From Parablautia intestinalis (GTDB lineage Bacteria; Bacillota; Clostridia; Lachnospirales; Lachnospiraceae), in contig RAYQ01000017.1 of assembly GCA_003612395.1 (NCBI GenBank), positions 1-64,000 on the forward strand: a stretch of DNA of 64,000 nucleotides. Direction: 5' to 3'. Position 1 is the first letter of the stretch; every line of letters begins with the position of its first letter. Of the stretch, positions 7,482 to 16,740 are shown piece after piece. The translations under genes were made by a program, and so were the position numbers. Under the pieces are notes generated by a model that saw nothing but the letters and a program-made list of their open reading frames with translations, made no database searches and had not been told where the DNA came from.

Positions 7482-8925
7482 ATTCTCTGATAATATGAAG
7501 GATTGTTTCATCGATCTGATTCCGCAAATGTTCTATTTCCTCCTTGATGTTGTCCTGTTTTGCCAAAGTGTTTTGTATCTTTGCAACTATTTTCGCCTGT
7601 TCAGATAAAGCTATATCGGGAATTGGAAATTCTTTTAACACAATAGGAAAAATATTTTGATTTTGCAGCCCTTTTTTATAAACCTCAATCAGGTATTGAA
7701 AATATTTAGTACGTATATAGTAATAAGTAAATATTGGATTGTATTTTGTATTATCAATTCTGATCCGCATTGTAAAATCAGCAAAGATACCTTCAAAATC
7801 ATCTTTAATGATAGCAGATTTCCCAATTGCAACGCCCGAACGGGCGATAATGATGTCATACATCTGAACAGATTTATCATCTTTCTTTTTTTTAAAATAA
7901 CGATCGGAAACAAGCTGGGTATCATCCAGCTCAATTTCTAATGTTTTTATGGTTGCCATAGATACATAATATGCATTGCCGCTTTCATCAAATTCTGCAG
8001 GAGAGATACTTGCCCCTAATACAATTGGCTCCGCTAAAATATGTTTCAGCTTTTTATCTGTATTTGCTGTTAACTCATTCATTACGAATTCTCCCGCAGG
8101 GCGGTGAAATTTAACACTAAACCGTAAATCAGGGTTATTTGAAAAGGAGGCGCTGTTTGCATGGTATGCCTTGTGACTTTTCAATTTCTCAAAGGTATCA
8201 TAGTTATATCCAAATTCTTCCTGAAACACTGTGTCTATGATAGCCTGCATGGAATATATATTTTGCTGCCTGGCACTGATTTGATTTTCAATATCTGTTA
8301 TTTTTGGAGTAAGAGTTGAAGCGTTTAAGAAAAGCTTTTTTATTTCGGCTTTATCAAATTTAAGGTCAGACAAGTCATCTTTGCTCAAAGTGGCATATCC
8401 TGTATATCCTTTTCTGATACGTGCGCTTGCAACAAGTTTTTTATAAAAGACAGATTTTAAATAATAATACAAAATTTCGGGGTTGACCCTGGGCTGTATC
8501 CTGAGAAAGGCTTTTGAAAACAATACATTACTGTCCTTTGCAGAAATTCTTGCAAATTTACCTGGAACAGTCTCATCTTGCGGTAATAGAAAAGAAAAAA
8601 CAATGTCATTTTCTTCGACAGCCATAACATCCCCTTTTTCGATCTTTTTATAATAGTCTTCTTCTAAAAGATTTCTATCATCAAAGTTCAGATGTACCGG
8701 ATGCAGACAACCGGTTTTATCAACATCGCCTATTTGACAGTAATAAAAATCTTCTATCAGCTCATTGGGCGAAACCTTCAGTTCACTTACATTAAACAGT
8801 TCTGAAAAGCGATAGCAGTTATCAGGCGCAGAAGAATTATGCAGAATAACCCGCTGATACACACAGTCGTTTCTTAGTGACTTTTCTTTACTTAATTGTG
8901 ATAAATTTGTATTGCTGATTTTCAT
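7480..8925 (-). CDS. Restriction-modification specificity subunit (HsdS-like)
   Basis: 481 residues with two target-recognition halves. The first covers roughly 20-230, ending in the spacer IENQISARQQNIYSMQAIID. The second covers about 270-480, with DIIIARSGVAIGKSAI and the final EQAKIVAKIQNTLAKQDNIKEEIEHL. Each half ends in the long helix typical of S subunits, so recognition of a bipartite site is expected. ATG 8925 is chosen because AGGGGATAG lies immediately before it; an upstream ATG at 8994 is not preceded by a ribosome site. It follows the methyltransferase-nuclease gene by 161 bases that contain a REP-like repeat. Confidence 0.88.
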   Translation of the reverse strand: MKISNTNLSQLSKEKSLRNDCVYQRVILHNSSAPDNCYRFSELFNVSELKVSPNELIEDFYYCQIGDVDKTGCLHPVHLNFDDRNLLEEDYYKKIEKGDVMAVEENDIVFSFLLPQDETVPGKFARISAKDSNVLFSKAFLRIQPRVNPEILYYYLKSVFYKKLVASARIRKGYTGYATLSKDDLSDLKFDKAEIKKLFLNASTLTPKITDIENQISARQQNIYSMQAIIDTVFQEEFGYNYDTFEKLKSHKAYHANSASFSNNPDLRFSVKFHRPAGEFVMNELTANTDKKLKHILAEPIVLGASISPAEFDESGNAYYVSMATIKTLEIELDDTQLVSDRYFKKKKDDKSVQMYDIIIARSGVAIGKSAIIKDDFEGIFADFTMRIRIDNTKYNPIFTYYYIRTKYFQYLIEVYKKGLQNQNIFPIVLKEFPIPDIALSEQAKIVAKIQNTLAKQDNIKEEIEHLRNQIDETILHIIRE

Positions 8926-9009
8926 GTCTATCCCCTGTCTTATACACCAGAAAAAGCCTGCTGACGCGTATCGCAAGCTGTTTTTGTGATACAATTACCA
9001 ATATTAACA

Positions 9010-9083
9010 TATGGATGACAGGTGAAAGCCTGACATCCTTTGTTTACAATAAGATGACTCGCGAAGCGTGTCGGCGTTTGTTT
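9010..9083 (+). repeat. REP-like dispersed repeat, copy A
   Basis: Two hairpins: GGATGaCAGG...CCTGaCATCC (about 9013-9037) and GATGACTCGC-gaa-GCGTGTCGGC (about 9053-9075), joined by TTGTTTACAATAA. It sits between the methyltransferase and specificity genes in the opposite orientation to them. Near-identical copies are at 50881, 56901 and, inverted, 23582. Confidence 0.7.
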
Positions 9084-9086
9084 ATC

Positions 9087-11780
9087 TTAATCCCATACAA
9101 TATCACGCATATAATCCAGAATATTTACATGAGCAGACTCGTGTAAAGCCACCCGGTAACTGCAATAAGCGGTCAGATATCCCGATTTAAATTCTTTTAT
9201 GAGTTCATCTTCTGTCCGGTCTGTAAATTCAGCGCGAAGAATACCGTTATCATAGTATTTGGGAATAAAAGCCTTTATGTACGTATATTCTTTTTCAACA
9301 GCGGATTTGTGCTCTGCCAACAACTGCAGTTTATCCTGAATAGCTTCCTGTTTGTCTTTTTTCTTTTCTTTTGAAAGCTTTTTGTTCCATTCATCCATGA
9401 GCTTTTTTACATTTGCAATAGCCAGGTCATATTTCATTTCTATTTCTGCTATATTTAATCTGTCAGGAGCGTATTCCAGGGTATATAAGTCATTGGGCAT
9501 TTCCTTTTCCCCGCGTTTGGTGCGTTTGTAACCGATGTTGTCTGCCTCTGCCATAAAAATATCATAATTAAATTTCTGAGAAACTTTACCAAAGACCCAC
9601 CAGGTATTTACATAGCCAAGCATCTCAACAGTATCTTTGTCAAATTTACATAGCGTTTCCAATTCTATACGATATTTCCCGATAAGTTCATCTGCACTAA
9701 GGTTATGATCACGTTCCGTTATGTAGTTGTAGAGCATATCGCAAATGACCTGTGATTCTTCTTTGGCGGATAGACCTTTAATGGATGGCAGTTTATTCTT
9801 TTCTTTTGTGCCGTCATAAACAGCAATGAGATTTTCGACCCGGGTTTTTAACTTTGAGTATTCTTTTGAAGCCTCATTCCAAGCCTCATTCCAAAGAAGA
9901 ATTTCATTTTTTGTCTTTTTCTGGGCAAACAATATACTTGTTTTAGTGGATGTATATGGTTCAAATGTTATTTGAGGCAAGGATACCACCGCTTTAATTT
10001 TAAAATATTTGTAAATAAACAATCGAATGTATTTGTTTTCCGTGGTATCAAATACACTTTCCGGTAAAACCGCAGCCACACGTCCGTTTTCCCGCAAAAG
10101 CTGGTACCAGCGTTCAATAAACAGATTTTCGGAATTCTTTCTGTCTCCAAAAATAAAACTCTTCTTTAAGGTTTTTTTCGTATCATTATCAAGATCTACA
10201 CTGAAAGGAGGATTCGTAAGAATGATATCAAAATTACCGTTAACGGATTTATCGTAATATAAACTCTCATCCCGGCTGTCATGCAGGACATTAGGAGCAG
10301 TTTCTTTTTCATAACGGGAAAACGGCAGTAAACCATCCTTAACAAAAATATTTGTTGAACCATCTCCATGCAAAATCATATTTACCTTTGCAGCTGTTCC
10401 TAAGTTAAAATTTACCTCAGATGCATAAATATATGTTTGTGCCCATTTGTTTTCACGAAAGTCAGGATAAAACCAATCAGATTCAATCTTGTCTTTTACC
10501 GCCCGTGTGGTTCCCAATTCATTGCGGAAACGATATTTCATATTTTCCGTGATGAATTTCATATACTCAATTAGAAATGTTCCGCTTCCGGCTGAGGGGT
10601 CAATCATATAGGGAATTTCCTTATCTTTCTTAATCCTGTCAATGGCCAGTCTGTCAGCCTGAATGGCCCATAGCATAAAACGGACGATATTTATATGAGT
10701 AAAAAACTGCCCTTTATTCTGTTTAAATCCATCGCGGATAATCCCTTCAAAAAAGTCTCCTAAAATATCTTTTCCGCTCAAACTGTTTTTTCCGTCAACA
10801 AAGGATAATCCTTCTAATTTCTGAACGGCATATTTTAGTTTTGAAAGTGAAAATTTCTTAGTATCAACAACGTAAGATTTGGCTAATTCCGCTTCGTCAA
10901 GAATATACAGCTTTGCTTTCAGGGCGTCTCTGTACAGCTTATTAATTCTTTCAAACAATATTTCATTTGATTCAAATTCTCCGTCCCTTTCTTTTTCAAA
11001 GGTAAGTGATTGAAAACCATATACTTCACCGTCTTCCGTAACATCTTCATCCTGGATTTTTGCAAGAATAAGGTTAACCAGCGATGAGAAGACTTCGTTA
11101 TCATCGGTTCCGCCGCCGCCCCACAAAACATTATGCAGATCTGTTTGAAGCTGCATAATCATTTCACTGGAAAAATCAGTTTCCAGGTCTTTATCGGATG
11201 TTTTTACATATGGTTTATGCTGTGCCTTCCCGTAACGGGCCGGAATATTATTGGTATAATTTCTTCCGGCATCCCAATCATCAAAAGTGGGGTATTCTTC
11301 CATATCAATAATCATACAATTATCCGTAACAGAAGACAGTGACTCCTCGGTAGTGTATAAGACAAGATATTTTATATTGCGACCGGAAGCTTTTTCAAGA
11401 GCGGCCACTTGATAGAGCTGATCATTAATCGTCTTATCTTTATCTATAGCGGCATATTCCGAAGGGCTTTTGGCCTCAATAAACAAAAAAGCATCACCCT
11501 TCATATCACGTACAATGATATCAATGCGTGGACTTAACTTTGGTGATCTTCCGGCCGTATACTCGCGTTCAATTTCAATTTTATCCATTGAATAGCCCAA
11601 TTCATTAACCAGTTTTGTAATTAAAAATGCCCGTGACATTTCTTCATCTCCGGTTATTTCTGTTATTTCACGATGCTGTGTAATGCCGGTATATTTAATT
11701 TTATTTGCAGCCAAATCAAGGTTTGCAACCACTTTTATGCTGCCTGCATTAATATAGTTTTTAATCAGTGTTCTATTCAT
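9087..11780 (-). CDS. Nuclease-methyltransferase fusion of a type IIG/IIB-like restriction system
   Basis: 897 residues. The N-terminal 200 form an HsdR_N-like PD-(D/E)xK nuclease, with Asp87 in SPRIDIIV and Glu102/Lys104 in FIEAK. The centre is an N6-adenine methyltransferase of the HsdM type: GQFFTHINIV, motif I DPSAGSGTF near residue 391 and motif IV NPPF near 522. A charged coiled-coil region ends the protein. A separate S subunit lies downstream, and no helicase-type HsdR is present, so cutting and methylation probably reside in this one chain, as in BcgI-like systems. ATG 11780 has GGGGATT just upstream; longer frames to 11885 lack this. Alternatively the nuclease domain may be degenerate. 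Confidence 0.88.
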   Translation of the reverse strand: MNRTLIKNYINAGSIKVVANLDLAANKIKYTGITQHREITEITGDEEMSRAFLITKLVNELGYSMDKIEIEREYTAGRSPKLSPRIDIIVRDMKGDAFLFIEAKSPSEYAAIDKDKTINDQLYQVAALEKASGRNIKYLVLYTTEESLSSVTDNCMIIDMEEYPTFDDWDAGRNYTNNIPARYGKAQHKPYVKTSDKDLETDFSSEMIMQLQTDLHNVLWGGGGTDDNEVFSSLVNLILAKIQDEDVTEDGEVYGFQSLTFEKERDGEFESNEILFERINKLYRDALKAKLYILDEAELAKSYVVDTKKFSLSKLKYAVQKLEGLSFVDGKNSLSGKDILGDFFEGIIRDGFKQNKGQFFTHINIVRFMLWAIQADRLAIDRIKKDKEIPYMIDPSAGSGTFLIEYMKFITENMKYRFRNELGTTRAVKDKIESDWFYPDFRENKWAQTYIYASEVNFNLGTAAKVNMILHGDGSTNIFVKDGLLPFSRYEKETAPNVLHDSRDESLYYDKSVNGNFDIILTNPPFSVDLDNDTKKTLKKSFIFGDRKNSENLFIERWYQLLRENGRVAAVLPESVFDTTENKYIRLFIYKYFKIKAVVSLPQITFEPYTSTKTSILFAQKKTKNEILLWNEAWNEASKEYSKLKTRVENLIAVYDGTKEKNKLPSIKGLSAKEESQVICDMLYNYITERDHNLSADELIGKYRIELETLCKFDKDTVEMLGYVNTWWVFGKVSQKFNYDIFMAEADNIGYKRTKRGEKEMPNDLYTLEYAPDRLNIAEIEMKYDLAIANVKKLMDEWNKKLSKEKKKDKQEAIQDKLQLLAEHKSAVEKEYTYIKAFIPKYYDNGILRAEFTDRTEDELIKEFKSGYLTAYCSYRVALHESAHVNILDYMRDIVWD

Positions 11781-11799
11781 ACTAATCCCCATGCATTGT

Positions 11800-12255
11800 T
11801 CAAGCTTTATGAATATACATTCTTGACGGTTCAGGCTCCCCGTCTCCCTGTACCATACACAGAAATTCCCATCCATAGCGTTCATAAAAGGCAGTGTGAT
11901 CCGTAAGAAGATACAAGGTAGGAATTCCCTTTTCTTTCATATCTTCACACACATAATGTAATAAGGCGCCGGCTATCCCATTTCTACGGTGAGCCTTCTC
12001 TGTATAAACAGCACAGACATTTGGGGTAAGATCTTTTCTGTTATGAAAATCATTTTGGATGACGCCTAATCCGCCGACTATTTTTTCCTTATCCATAGCC
12101 AGATACCATTGGGGAACAGCATTTTGCGCTGAAAGGCATTCTTCCATGCTTTCCCTGTATGCCTCTAAAGGAATTCCCCATTTTTCGTGAAACCACTGGG
12201 CAGCCTGTTCCTTTATTTCCGGTTTATCTGTTAACCGCACTATTTTATAGTCCAT
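11800..12255 (-). CDS. GNAT-family N-acetyltransferase
   Basis: 151 residues with a GNAT fold: the acetyl-CoA site is PNVCAVYTEKAHRRNGIAGA (about 77-96), followed by LYLLTDHTAFYERYGWEF. The substrate is unknown. It is the first gene of a minus-strand operon; its stop is only 19 bases before the start of the restriction fusion gene. That spacing implies co-transcription, though a functional link to restriction is speculative. A weak AGAGAGG ribosome site precedes ATG 12255. Confidence 0.88.
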   Translation of the reverse strand: MDYKIVRLTDKPEIKEQAAQWFHEKWGIPLEAYRESMEECLSAQNAVPQWYLAMDKEKIVGGLGVIQNDFHNRKDLTPNVCAVYTEKAHRRNGIAGALLHYVCEDMKEKGIPTLYLLTDHTAFYERYGWEFLCMVQGDGEPEPSRMYIHKA

Positions 12256-12333
12256 TTAAGCATCAACCTCTCTGTTTTTATCGCATTCCGGATCTTTATC
12301 TGCAAACAAGCTTCCGGACTGTTTTCTGAATTC

Positions 12334-12362
12334 AGTATATAGTAATTTGCTGTTTTTGGGAA
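12334..12362 (-). promoter_or_regulatory. Putative promoter of the GNAT-restriction operon
   Basis: On the minus strand, TATACT (complement of 12334-12339) stands 17 bases after TTCCCA (complement of 12357-12362). The -35 is weak. Confidence 0.4.
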
Positions 12363-12423
12363 TAGATTTTTATAATAAGCTGAACTGTTGTTACTTGTGG
12401 CGCGATGACGGCAGAGTTTGTTC

Positions 12424-12452
12424 TTGACACATCTGTGTGCGTTCACTAAGAT
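12424..12452 (+). promoter_or_regulatory. Promoter for the gene at 12496
   Basis: TTGACA (12424-12429), a 17-base spacer and TAAGAT (12447-12452) form a strong sigma-A-type promoter, giving a leader of about 35 bases. Confidence 0.7.
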
Positions 12453-12495
12453 AAAAGAAAACTTTATGGTTGCGAAAGGAGCATAAGTTCATTTT

Positions 12496-13326
12496 ATGAT
12501 TTTTGAAATAAACCGGACAGAAAAGGCAGCGCCATTATTTGAAGGATGGCAGGAAAGCGTGATATGGTCCTGTCTGCAGAATGTAATGGGAAATCTTTAT
12601 GCAGACGAGAAGGAAAGCCCTTCATCCGCTATGATCTTTCTGGGAGATTTTGGTTTCCCGGCAGGTAAGCCAAATAAAGAGCTAATCATGGACGGGCCGG
12701 CAATGTATTGGAGGAACGGACGCACCGCCAGGGGCGGGGAAGGCCGGGAGGACGGAGAAGCGGACCGGATGGAAGGCATTATCGTTCCGCAAAATGAAGC
12801 ATGGGCTGATTTGATAGAGGAAAGCTATGGGAAAAGAGCAAAGAAAGTGATTCGGTATGCCATAAAGAAGGAGCCGGGTATTTTTGATAAGGATAAGCTG
12901 CAGGCAGTGGTGGATGGGATTCCTGAAGGTTATGTGTTAAAGATGATAGATGAGGAGCTGTTTCATTACTGTGGAAGGACGAAGTGGTGCAGGGACTGGG
13001 TATCCAATTACAGAGATTATCCCATGTATCAGAAATACGGATTAGGAGCCGTGATATTAAAGGAAGGGGAGCCTGTTTCGGGAGCATCTTCTTATTCCGG
13101 CTTTCGTGGAGGTATAGAGGTTGAAATTGATACCAGGGAAGATTACCGTAGAAAAGGGCTTGCCCATGTCTGCGGGGCAAAGCTGATATTAGAATGCCTT
13201 GTACGGGACTGGTACCCAAGCTGGGATGCACAAAATAAGTGGTCCGCAGCTTTAGCTGAAAAGCTGGGGTATCATTTTAGCCATGAATATACGGCATATG
13301 AAATATATACGCAGGAGCTGCTGTAA
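12496..13326 (+). CDS. GNAT acetyltransferase (PF12746-like)
   Basis: 276 residues of the long GNAT_acetyltran family. The C-terminal GNAT core reads EVEIDTREDYRRKGLAHVCG, then YPSWDAQNKWSAALAEKLGY, which is the family's characteristic ending. The N-terminal half is the variable domain, containing a glycine- and charge-rich insert (residues 76-93) that looks like a disordered linker. The substrate is unknown. It is transcribed divergently from the restriction operon and from its own promoter. The ribosome site AAAGGAG lies about 14 bases before ATG 12496, rather far. Confidence 0.85.
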   Translation: MIFEINRTEKAAPLFEGWQESVIWSCLQNVMGNLYADEKESPSSAMIFLGDFGFPAGKPNKELIMDGPAMYWRNGRTARGGEGREDGEADRMEGIIVPQNEAWADLIEESYGKRAKKVIRYAIKKEPGIFDKDKLQAVVDGIPEGYVLKMIDEELFHYCGRTKWCRDWVSNYRDYPMYQKYGLGAVILKEGEPVSGASSYSGFRGGIEVEIDTREDYRRKGLAHVCGAKLILECLVRDWYPSWDAQNKWSAALAEKLGYHFSHEYTAYEIYTQELL

Positions 13327-13350
13327 AAAGGATGGGGCAGCGGCAGCCCC

Positions 13351-14691
13351 TTAACGATATTTACGCACGGCAAACATACACAGAAGGGTCTGAACTGCCT
13401 GGCTGGCTAAAAGCCCCCACAAGTATCCATGAATTCCCAGGGCGGGAATACCCCAAAAGACAAAAACGAGCCTTACCAGCAGACTGAGCATGCTGTAAAA
13501 AAAGGTAAGGCCTGTTTTGCCCAGACCGTTCAGAATGCTGTTCAGGGTGCTGGCGATGTACATAAGAGGGCAGAGAAAGCTCAAAATAATGATAAAGCTT
13601 CCGGCAAGGCTGCTTTGGTAGAGCAGGTTTCCAAGAAATCTGCCTGTGCACAAAAAAACGGAGGTACATAAAATACCCAGAAGAAAGCCATAGCGTATAC
13701 ATTTGTTTATGGCTTTTTTGATGGTATTTTTATTGTTGCAGGCATCGGCTTCCGAGACAATGGGAAGAAGCAGTACGCAGATAGAATTTGTGATGGCGCC
13801 CGGAAAGAAGATTAGGGGCATAGCCATTCCAGTCAGGACGCCATAGATACCAAGAGCTGTGGCATTATCATAGCCGTAGGAGATTAACCGGTTGGGAATA
13901 AAGATAGCCTCAATGCTTTGCAAAAAGTTGATAATAACACGGTTTAAGGATAACGGTATAGCAAGCTTTAAAAGCCCTTTGGAGGCGGTAATAAAGGCTG
14001 GGAAGTCCGCAGAAAAAAGAGGCCCGTAATTTTTGGGAACCACATTGGCGAAATGGGCCCGCACTGCGATAAGTGAGACCAGCATAGAAGCACTTTCTCC
14101 GATCACAAGTCCCACAACGGCAAAACTGATAGTCGGCGTCATGCCGCGGCTCTGGCAGAAATAATAGATAGCATAAACACTGCCCACCCGTATTATCTGC
14201 TCGGAGAGCTGGCACAGAGAGGGAACGGCGGTCTGTCTGATACCATAAAAATAGCCATTGATGCAGGAATGGACGGTAGCCATGGGAATGGACAGGGCAA
14301 TGATGCGAAGTAAAGGAGCGGTGCGGCCTTCCATCAAAAAATAAACGGCTATTTCGTCGGCATAGCAGTAAATTCCTACGGCGCACAAAAGAGAAAGGGC
14401 CATGGAAAGAAGAAAGCCTGCGGACAAATGCATAGCGGATGAGCGGTAATCCCTGGAAATGGTTTCACCTGCCACATATTTGGAGATTGCTGTCTGCATT
14501 CCGGCAACGGTCAGAGAAAAAGAAAGAGCAAGAACCGGAGAAATCAGCTGGTAAATACCCATACCTTCCGCGCCAAAGAGCCTGGATAAAAAAATCCGGT
14601 AAAAGAACCCAATAAAACGGCTTGCAAAGCCAGTGACAGTTAAAATAAGGGTTCCTGTTATCAGAGGATTATTTTTTTTAGAGATGAACAT
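13351..14691 (-). CDS. spoVB: SpoVB-type polysaccharide/lipid flippase
   Basis: 446-residue MOP-superfamily membrane protein with about twelve to fourteen hydrophobic segments. The N terminus, ITGTLILTVTGFASRFIGFF followed by RIFLSRLFGAEGMGIYQL, is typical of the SpoVB branch, which acts in spore cortex peptidoglycan synthesis, probably moving lipid-linked precursors. Other MOP flippases are the alternative. ATG 14691 follows a GGGGG site. It is transcribed alone, divergently from nifS, and supports a spore-forming host. Confidence 0.85.
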   Translation of the reverse strand: MFISKKNNPLITGTLILTVTGFASRFIGFFYRIFLSRLFGAEGMGIYQLISPVLALSFSLTVAGMQTAISKYVAGETISRDYRSSAMHLSAGFLLSMALSLLCAVGIYCYADEIAVYFLMEGRTAPLLRIIALSIPMATVHSCINGYFYGIRQTAVPSLCQLSEQIIRVGSVYAIYYFCQSRGMTPTISFAVVGLVIGESASMLVSLIAVRAHFANVVPKNYGPLFSADFPAFITASKGLLKLAIPLSLNRVIINFLQSIEAIFIPNRLISYGYDNATALGIYGVLTGMAMPLIFFPGAITNSICVLLLPIVSEADACNNKNTIKKAINKCIRYGFLLGILCTSVFLCTGRFLGNLLYQSSLAGSFIIILSFLCPLMYIASTLNSILNGLGKTGLTFFYSMLSLLVRLVFVFWGIPALGIHGYLWGLLASQAVQTLLCMFAVRKYR

Positions 14692-14816
14692 ATATATACC
14701 CCCGCATATGGCTGCTTTGATAAGTAACAGTTCCGTCCGCGTTATTTAATGCTGATTCGCACATTTTCAGAAGGGCCGAACTGTTATATTGATAAAAATA
14801 TATGCCGTCCCTTTCA

Positions 14817-14845
14817 TTGACAGAACAGGCGCTTAATGTTATCAT
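14817..14845 (+). promoter_or_regulatory. Promoter of the nifS-nifU-mnmA operon
   Basis: TTGACA (14817-14822), 17 bases, TATCAT (14840-14845). It lies 50 bases before the nifS start. Confidence 0.7.
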
Positions 14846-14894
14846 GGGAAAGGAAAACCTAGTAAAACGATAGGAATAGTGAAAGGAGTTACCT

Positions 14895-16082
14895 ATGGAT
14901 AAGTTCATATATTTGGATAATGCAGCCACCACAAGGACGGCGCCTGAGGTAGTAAATGCCATGATTCCTTATTTCTCGGAGCATTACGGGAATGCCAGCA
15001 GCATTTACCGGCTTGGCACGGAAAGTAAAAGAGCGATTATGCAGTCGCGGGAAGTAATTGCCAAAAGTTTAAACGCCGACCCTTTGGAGATATATTTTAC
15101 AGCAGGAGGAACGGAGGCTGATAATTGGGCACTGATAGCGGCGGCGGAGTCCGGCGAAGGCAGAGGCAGACATATTATCACCTCAAAAATTGAACATCAT
15201 GCGGTGCTGCACACCTGTCAGTATCTGGAAAAAAGAGGGTATGAGATAACTTATATTGATGTGGATGAAAAGGGAATCATCAGGTTAGAGGATTTAAAGA
15301 AGGCTGTTCGCAAGGATACAATTCTAATATCGGTTATGTTTGCCAATAATGAAATCGGAACAATTCAGCCCATCAAACAGATTGGGGAGATTGCAAAAGA
15401 AAATGGTATTTTGTTCCATACGGACGCCGTGCAGGCTTACGGACATCTGGCAATTGACGTAGAGGAGCTTAACATTGATTTATTAAGCGCCAGCGGTCAT
15501 AAATTATACGGCCCAAAGGGAATCGGATTCTTATATATAAGGAAAGGTGTAAAGATCCGCTCCTTTATACACGGAGGAGCCCAGGAGAGAAAAAGGCGTG
15601 CAGGGACAGAGAACGTACCGGGAATAGCAGGGCTTGGAATGGCGGCAAAGCTTGCCTTTTCTCAGATGGAAGAGCGGGCCGGGAAGATACAAAAGCTTCG
15701 GGATTATCTGATTGAGCGGATTGGGAATGAAATCCCCTATTGCCGGTTAAACGGCGACAGGGAAAGGAGACTGCCCAACAATGTAAATTTTAGTTTCCAG
15801 TTTATTGAAGGAGAGTCTTTGCTTATCATGCTGGATATGAAAGGTATCTGTGCGTCCAGTGGTTCAGCATGTACGTCAGGCTCGCTGGATCCTTCCCACG
15901 TGCTTCTGGCAATCGGGCTTCCCCATGAGATAGCACATGGCTCTTTAAGGCTTACCTTAAGTGAAGAAAATACAATAGAAGAGCTGGATGAAACGGTTGA
16001 AGCTATCAAAGAGGCAGTGGGCAAATTGCGGCAGATGTCTCCGTTATATGAAGATTTTATAAAAAAGCAGAATAAGATTTGA
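14895..16082 (+). CDS. nifS: Cysteine desulfurase NifS
   Basis: 395-residue PLP enzyme that takes sulfur from cysteine for Fe-S clusters and thio-tRNA. The PLP lysine is Lys203 in SASGHKLYGPKG and the persulfide cysteine is Cys326 in SSGSACTSGSLDPSH, the long-loop (group I) form. It heads an operon with the NifU-type scaffold and the 2-thiouridylase MnmA, so it probably feeds both cluster assembly and tRNA thiolation. AAGGAG precedes ATG 14895. Confidence 0.95.
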   Translation: MDKFIYLDNAATTRTAPEVVNAMIPYFSEHYGNASSIYRLGTESKRAIMQSREVIAKSLNADPLEIYFTAGGTEADNWALIAAAESGEGRGRHIITSKIEHHAVLHTCQYLEKRGYEITYIDVDEKGIIRLEDLKKAVRKDTILISVMFANNEIGTIQPIKQIGEIAKENGILFHTDAVQAYGHLAIDVEELNIDLLSASGHKLYGPKGIGFLYIRKGVKIRSFIHGGAQERKRRAGTENVPGIAGLGMAAKLAFSQMEERAGKIQKLRDYLIERIGNEIPYCRLNGDRERRLPNNVNFSFQFIEGESLLIMLDMKGICASSGSACTSGSLDPSHVLLAIGLPHEIAHGSLRLTLSEENTIEELDETVEAIKEAVGKLRQMSPLYEDFIKKQNKI

Positions 16083-16155
16083 ACAGGCAGTTTGGGCACA
16101 GCCGTTTAACGGCCGTGTATCATCATAAACACGGAAGGAAAGGAAAAGTAAAAAC

Positions 16156-16596
16156 ATGTACAGTGAGAAAGTAATGGATCATTTTACCAATCCCCGCAAT
16201 ATGGGGGAACTGGAAAACCCCAGCGGCGTAGGAACTGTTGGAAACGCTAAGTGTGGGGATATCATGAGAATTTATTTGGATATTGACGAAAACCATATTA
16301 TTAATGACTGTAAATTTAAGACCTTTGGGTGCGGGGCTGCGGTGGCTACCAGCAGTATGGCAACTGAGCTTGTAAAGGGAAAGACCATTGAGGAGGCTCT
16401 TTTGGTAACGAATAAAGCAGTTATGGAAGCCCTTGACGGCCTGCCCCCTGTGAAGGTACATTGTTCTTTGCTTGCGGAGGAGGCAATTCATGCAGCCCTT
16501 TGGGATTACGCGAAGAAAAACGACATTGTGATAGAGGGCCTAAAAGAGCCGAAGCAGGACATAAGCGAAGAAGAACATGAGGATGAAGAGTATTAA
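16156..16596 (+). CDS. nifU: Fe-S cluster scaffold protein NifU/IscU-like
   Basis: 146 residues. The three ligand cysteines are in NAKCGD, FGCGAA and VHCSLLAEEA, the IscU N-terminal domain of NifU. The family's central ferredoxin and C-terminal Nfu domains are absent, as in clostridial homologues. The acidic tail (EEEHEDEEY) is a family-variable end. It follows nifS by 73 bases and precedes mnmA, so it receives sulfur from NifS. Confidence 0.93.
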   Translation: MYSEKVMDHFTNPRNMGELENPSGVGTVGNAKCGDIMRIYLDIDENHIINDCKFKTFGCGAAVATSSMATELVKGKTIEEALLVTNKAVMEALDGLPPVKVHCSLLAEEAIHAALWDYAKKNDIVIEGLKEPKQDISEEEHEDEEY

Positions 16597-16740
16597 AGGG
16601 GTGTGTGCTGTTTTCAATTTTCTTTTATAAATTTTCACAAACGAACTTGTTCGTTTTGCCAATATTGTGCCTGTGCATTACATACAGGGCATGTAACAGA
16701 TACTGTGTATGTATGAAAGCTTGCAGGTTATGGAAAGGGC

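Noticed and set aside
7480-11780. A complete type I restriction system
   Set aside because: No helicase-type HsdR gene is present; the nuclease domain is fused to the methyltransferase.
16639-16656. AAACGAAC-tt-GTTCGTTT palindrome upstream of mnmA, resembling a LexA box
   Set aside because: The Gram-positive LexA box has four bases between CGAAC and GTTCG; here there are two, and mnmA is not an SOS gene.
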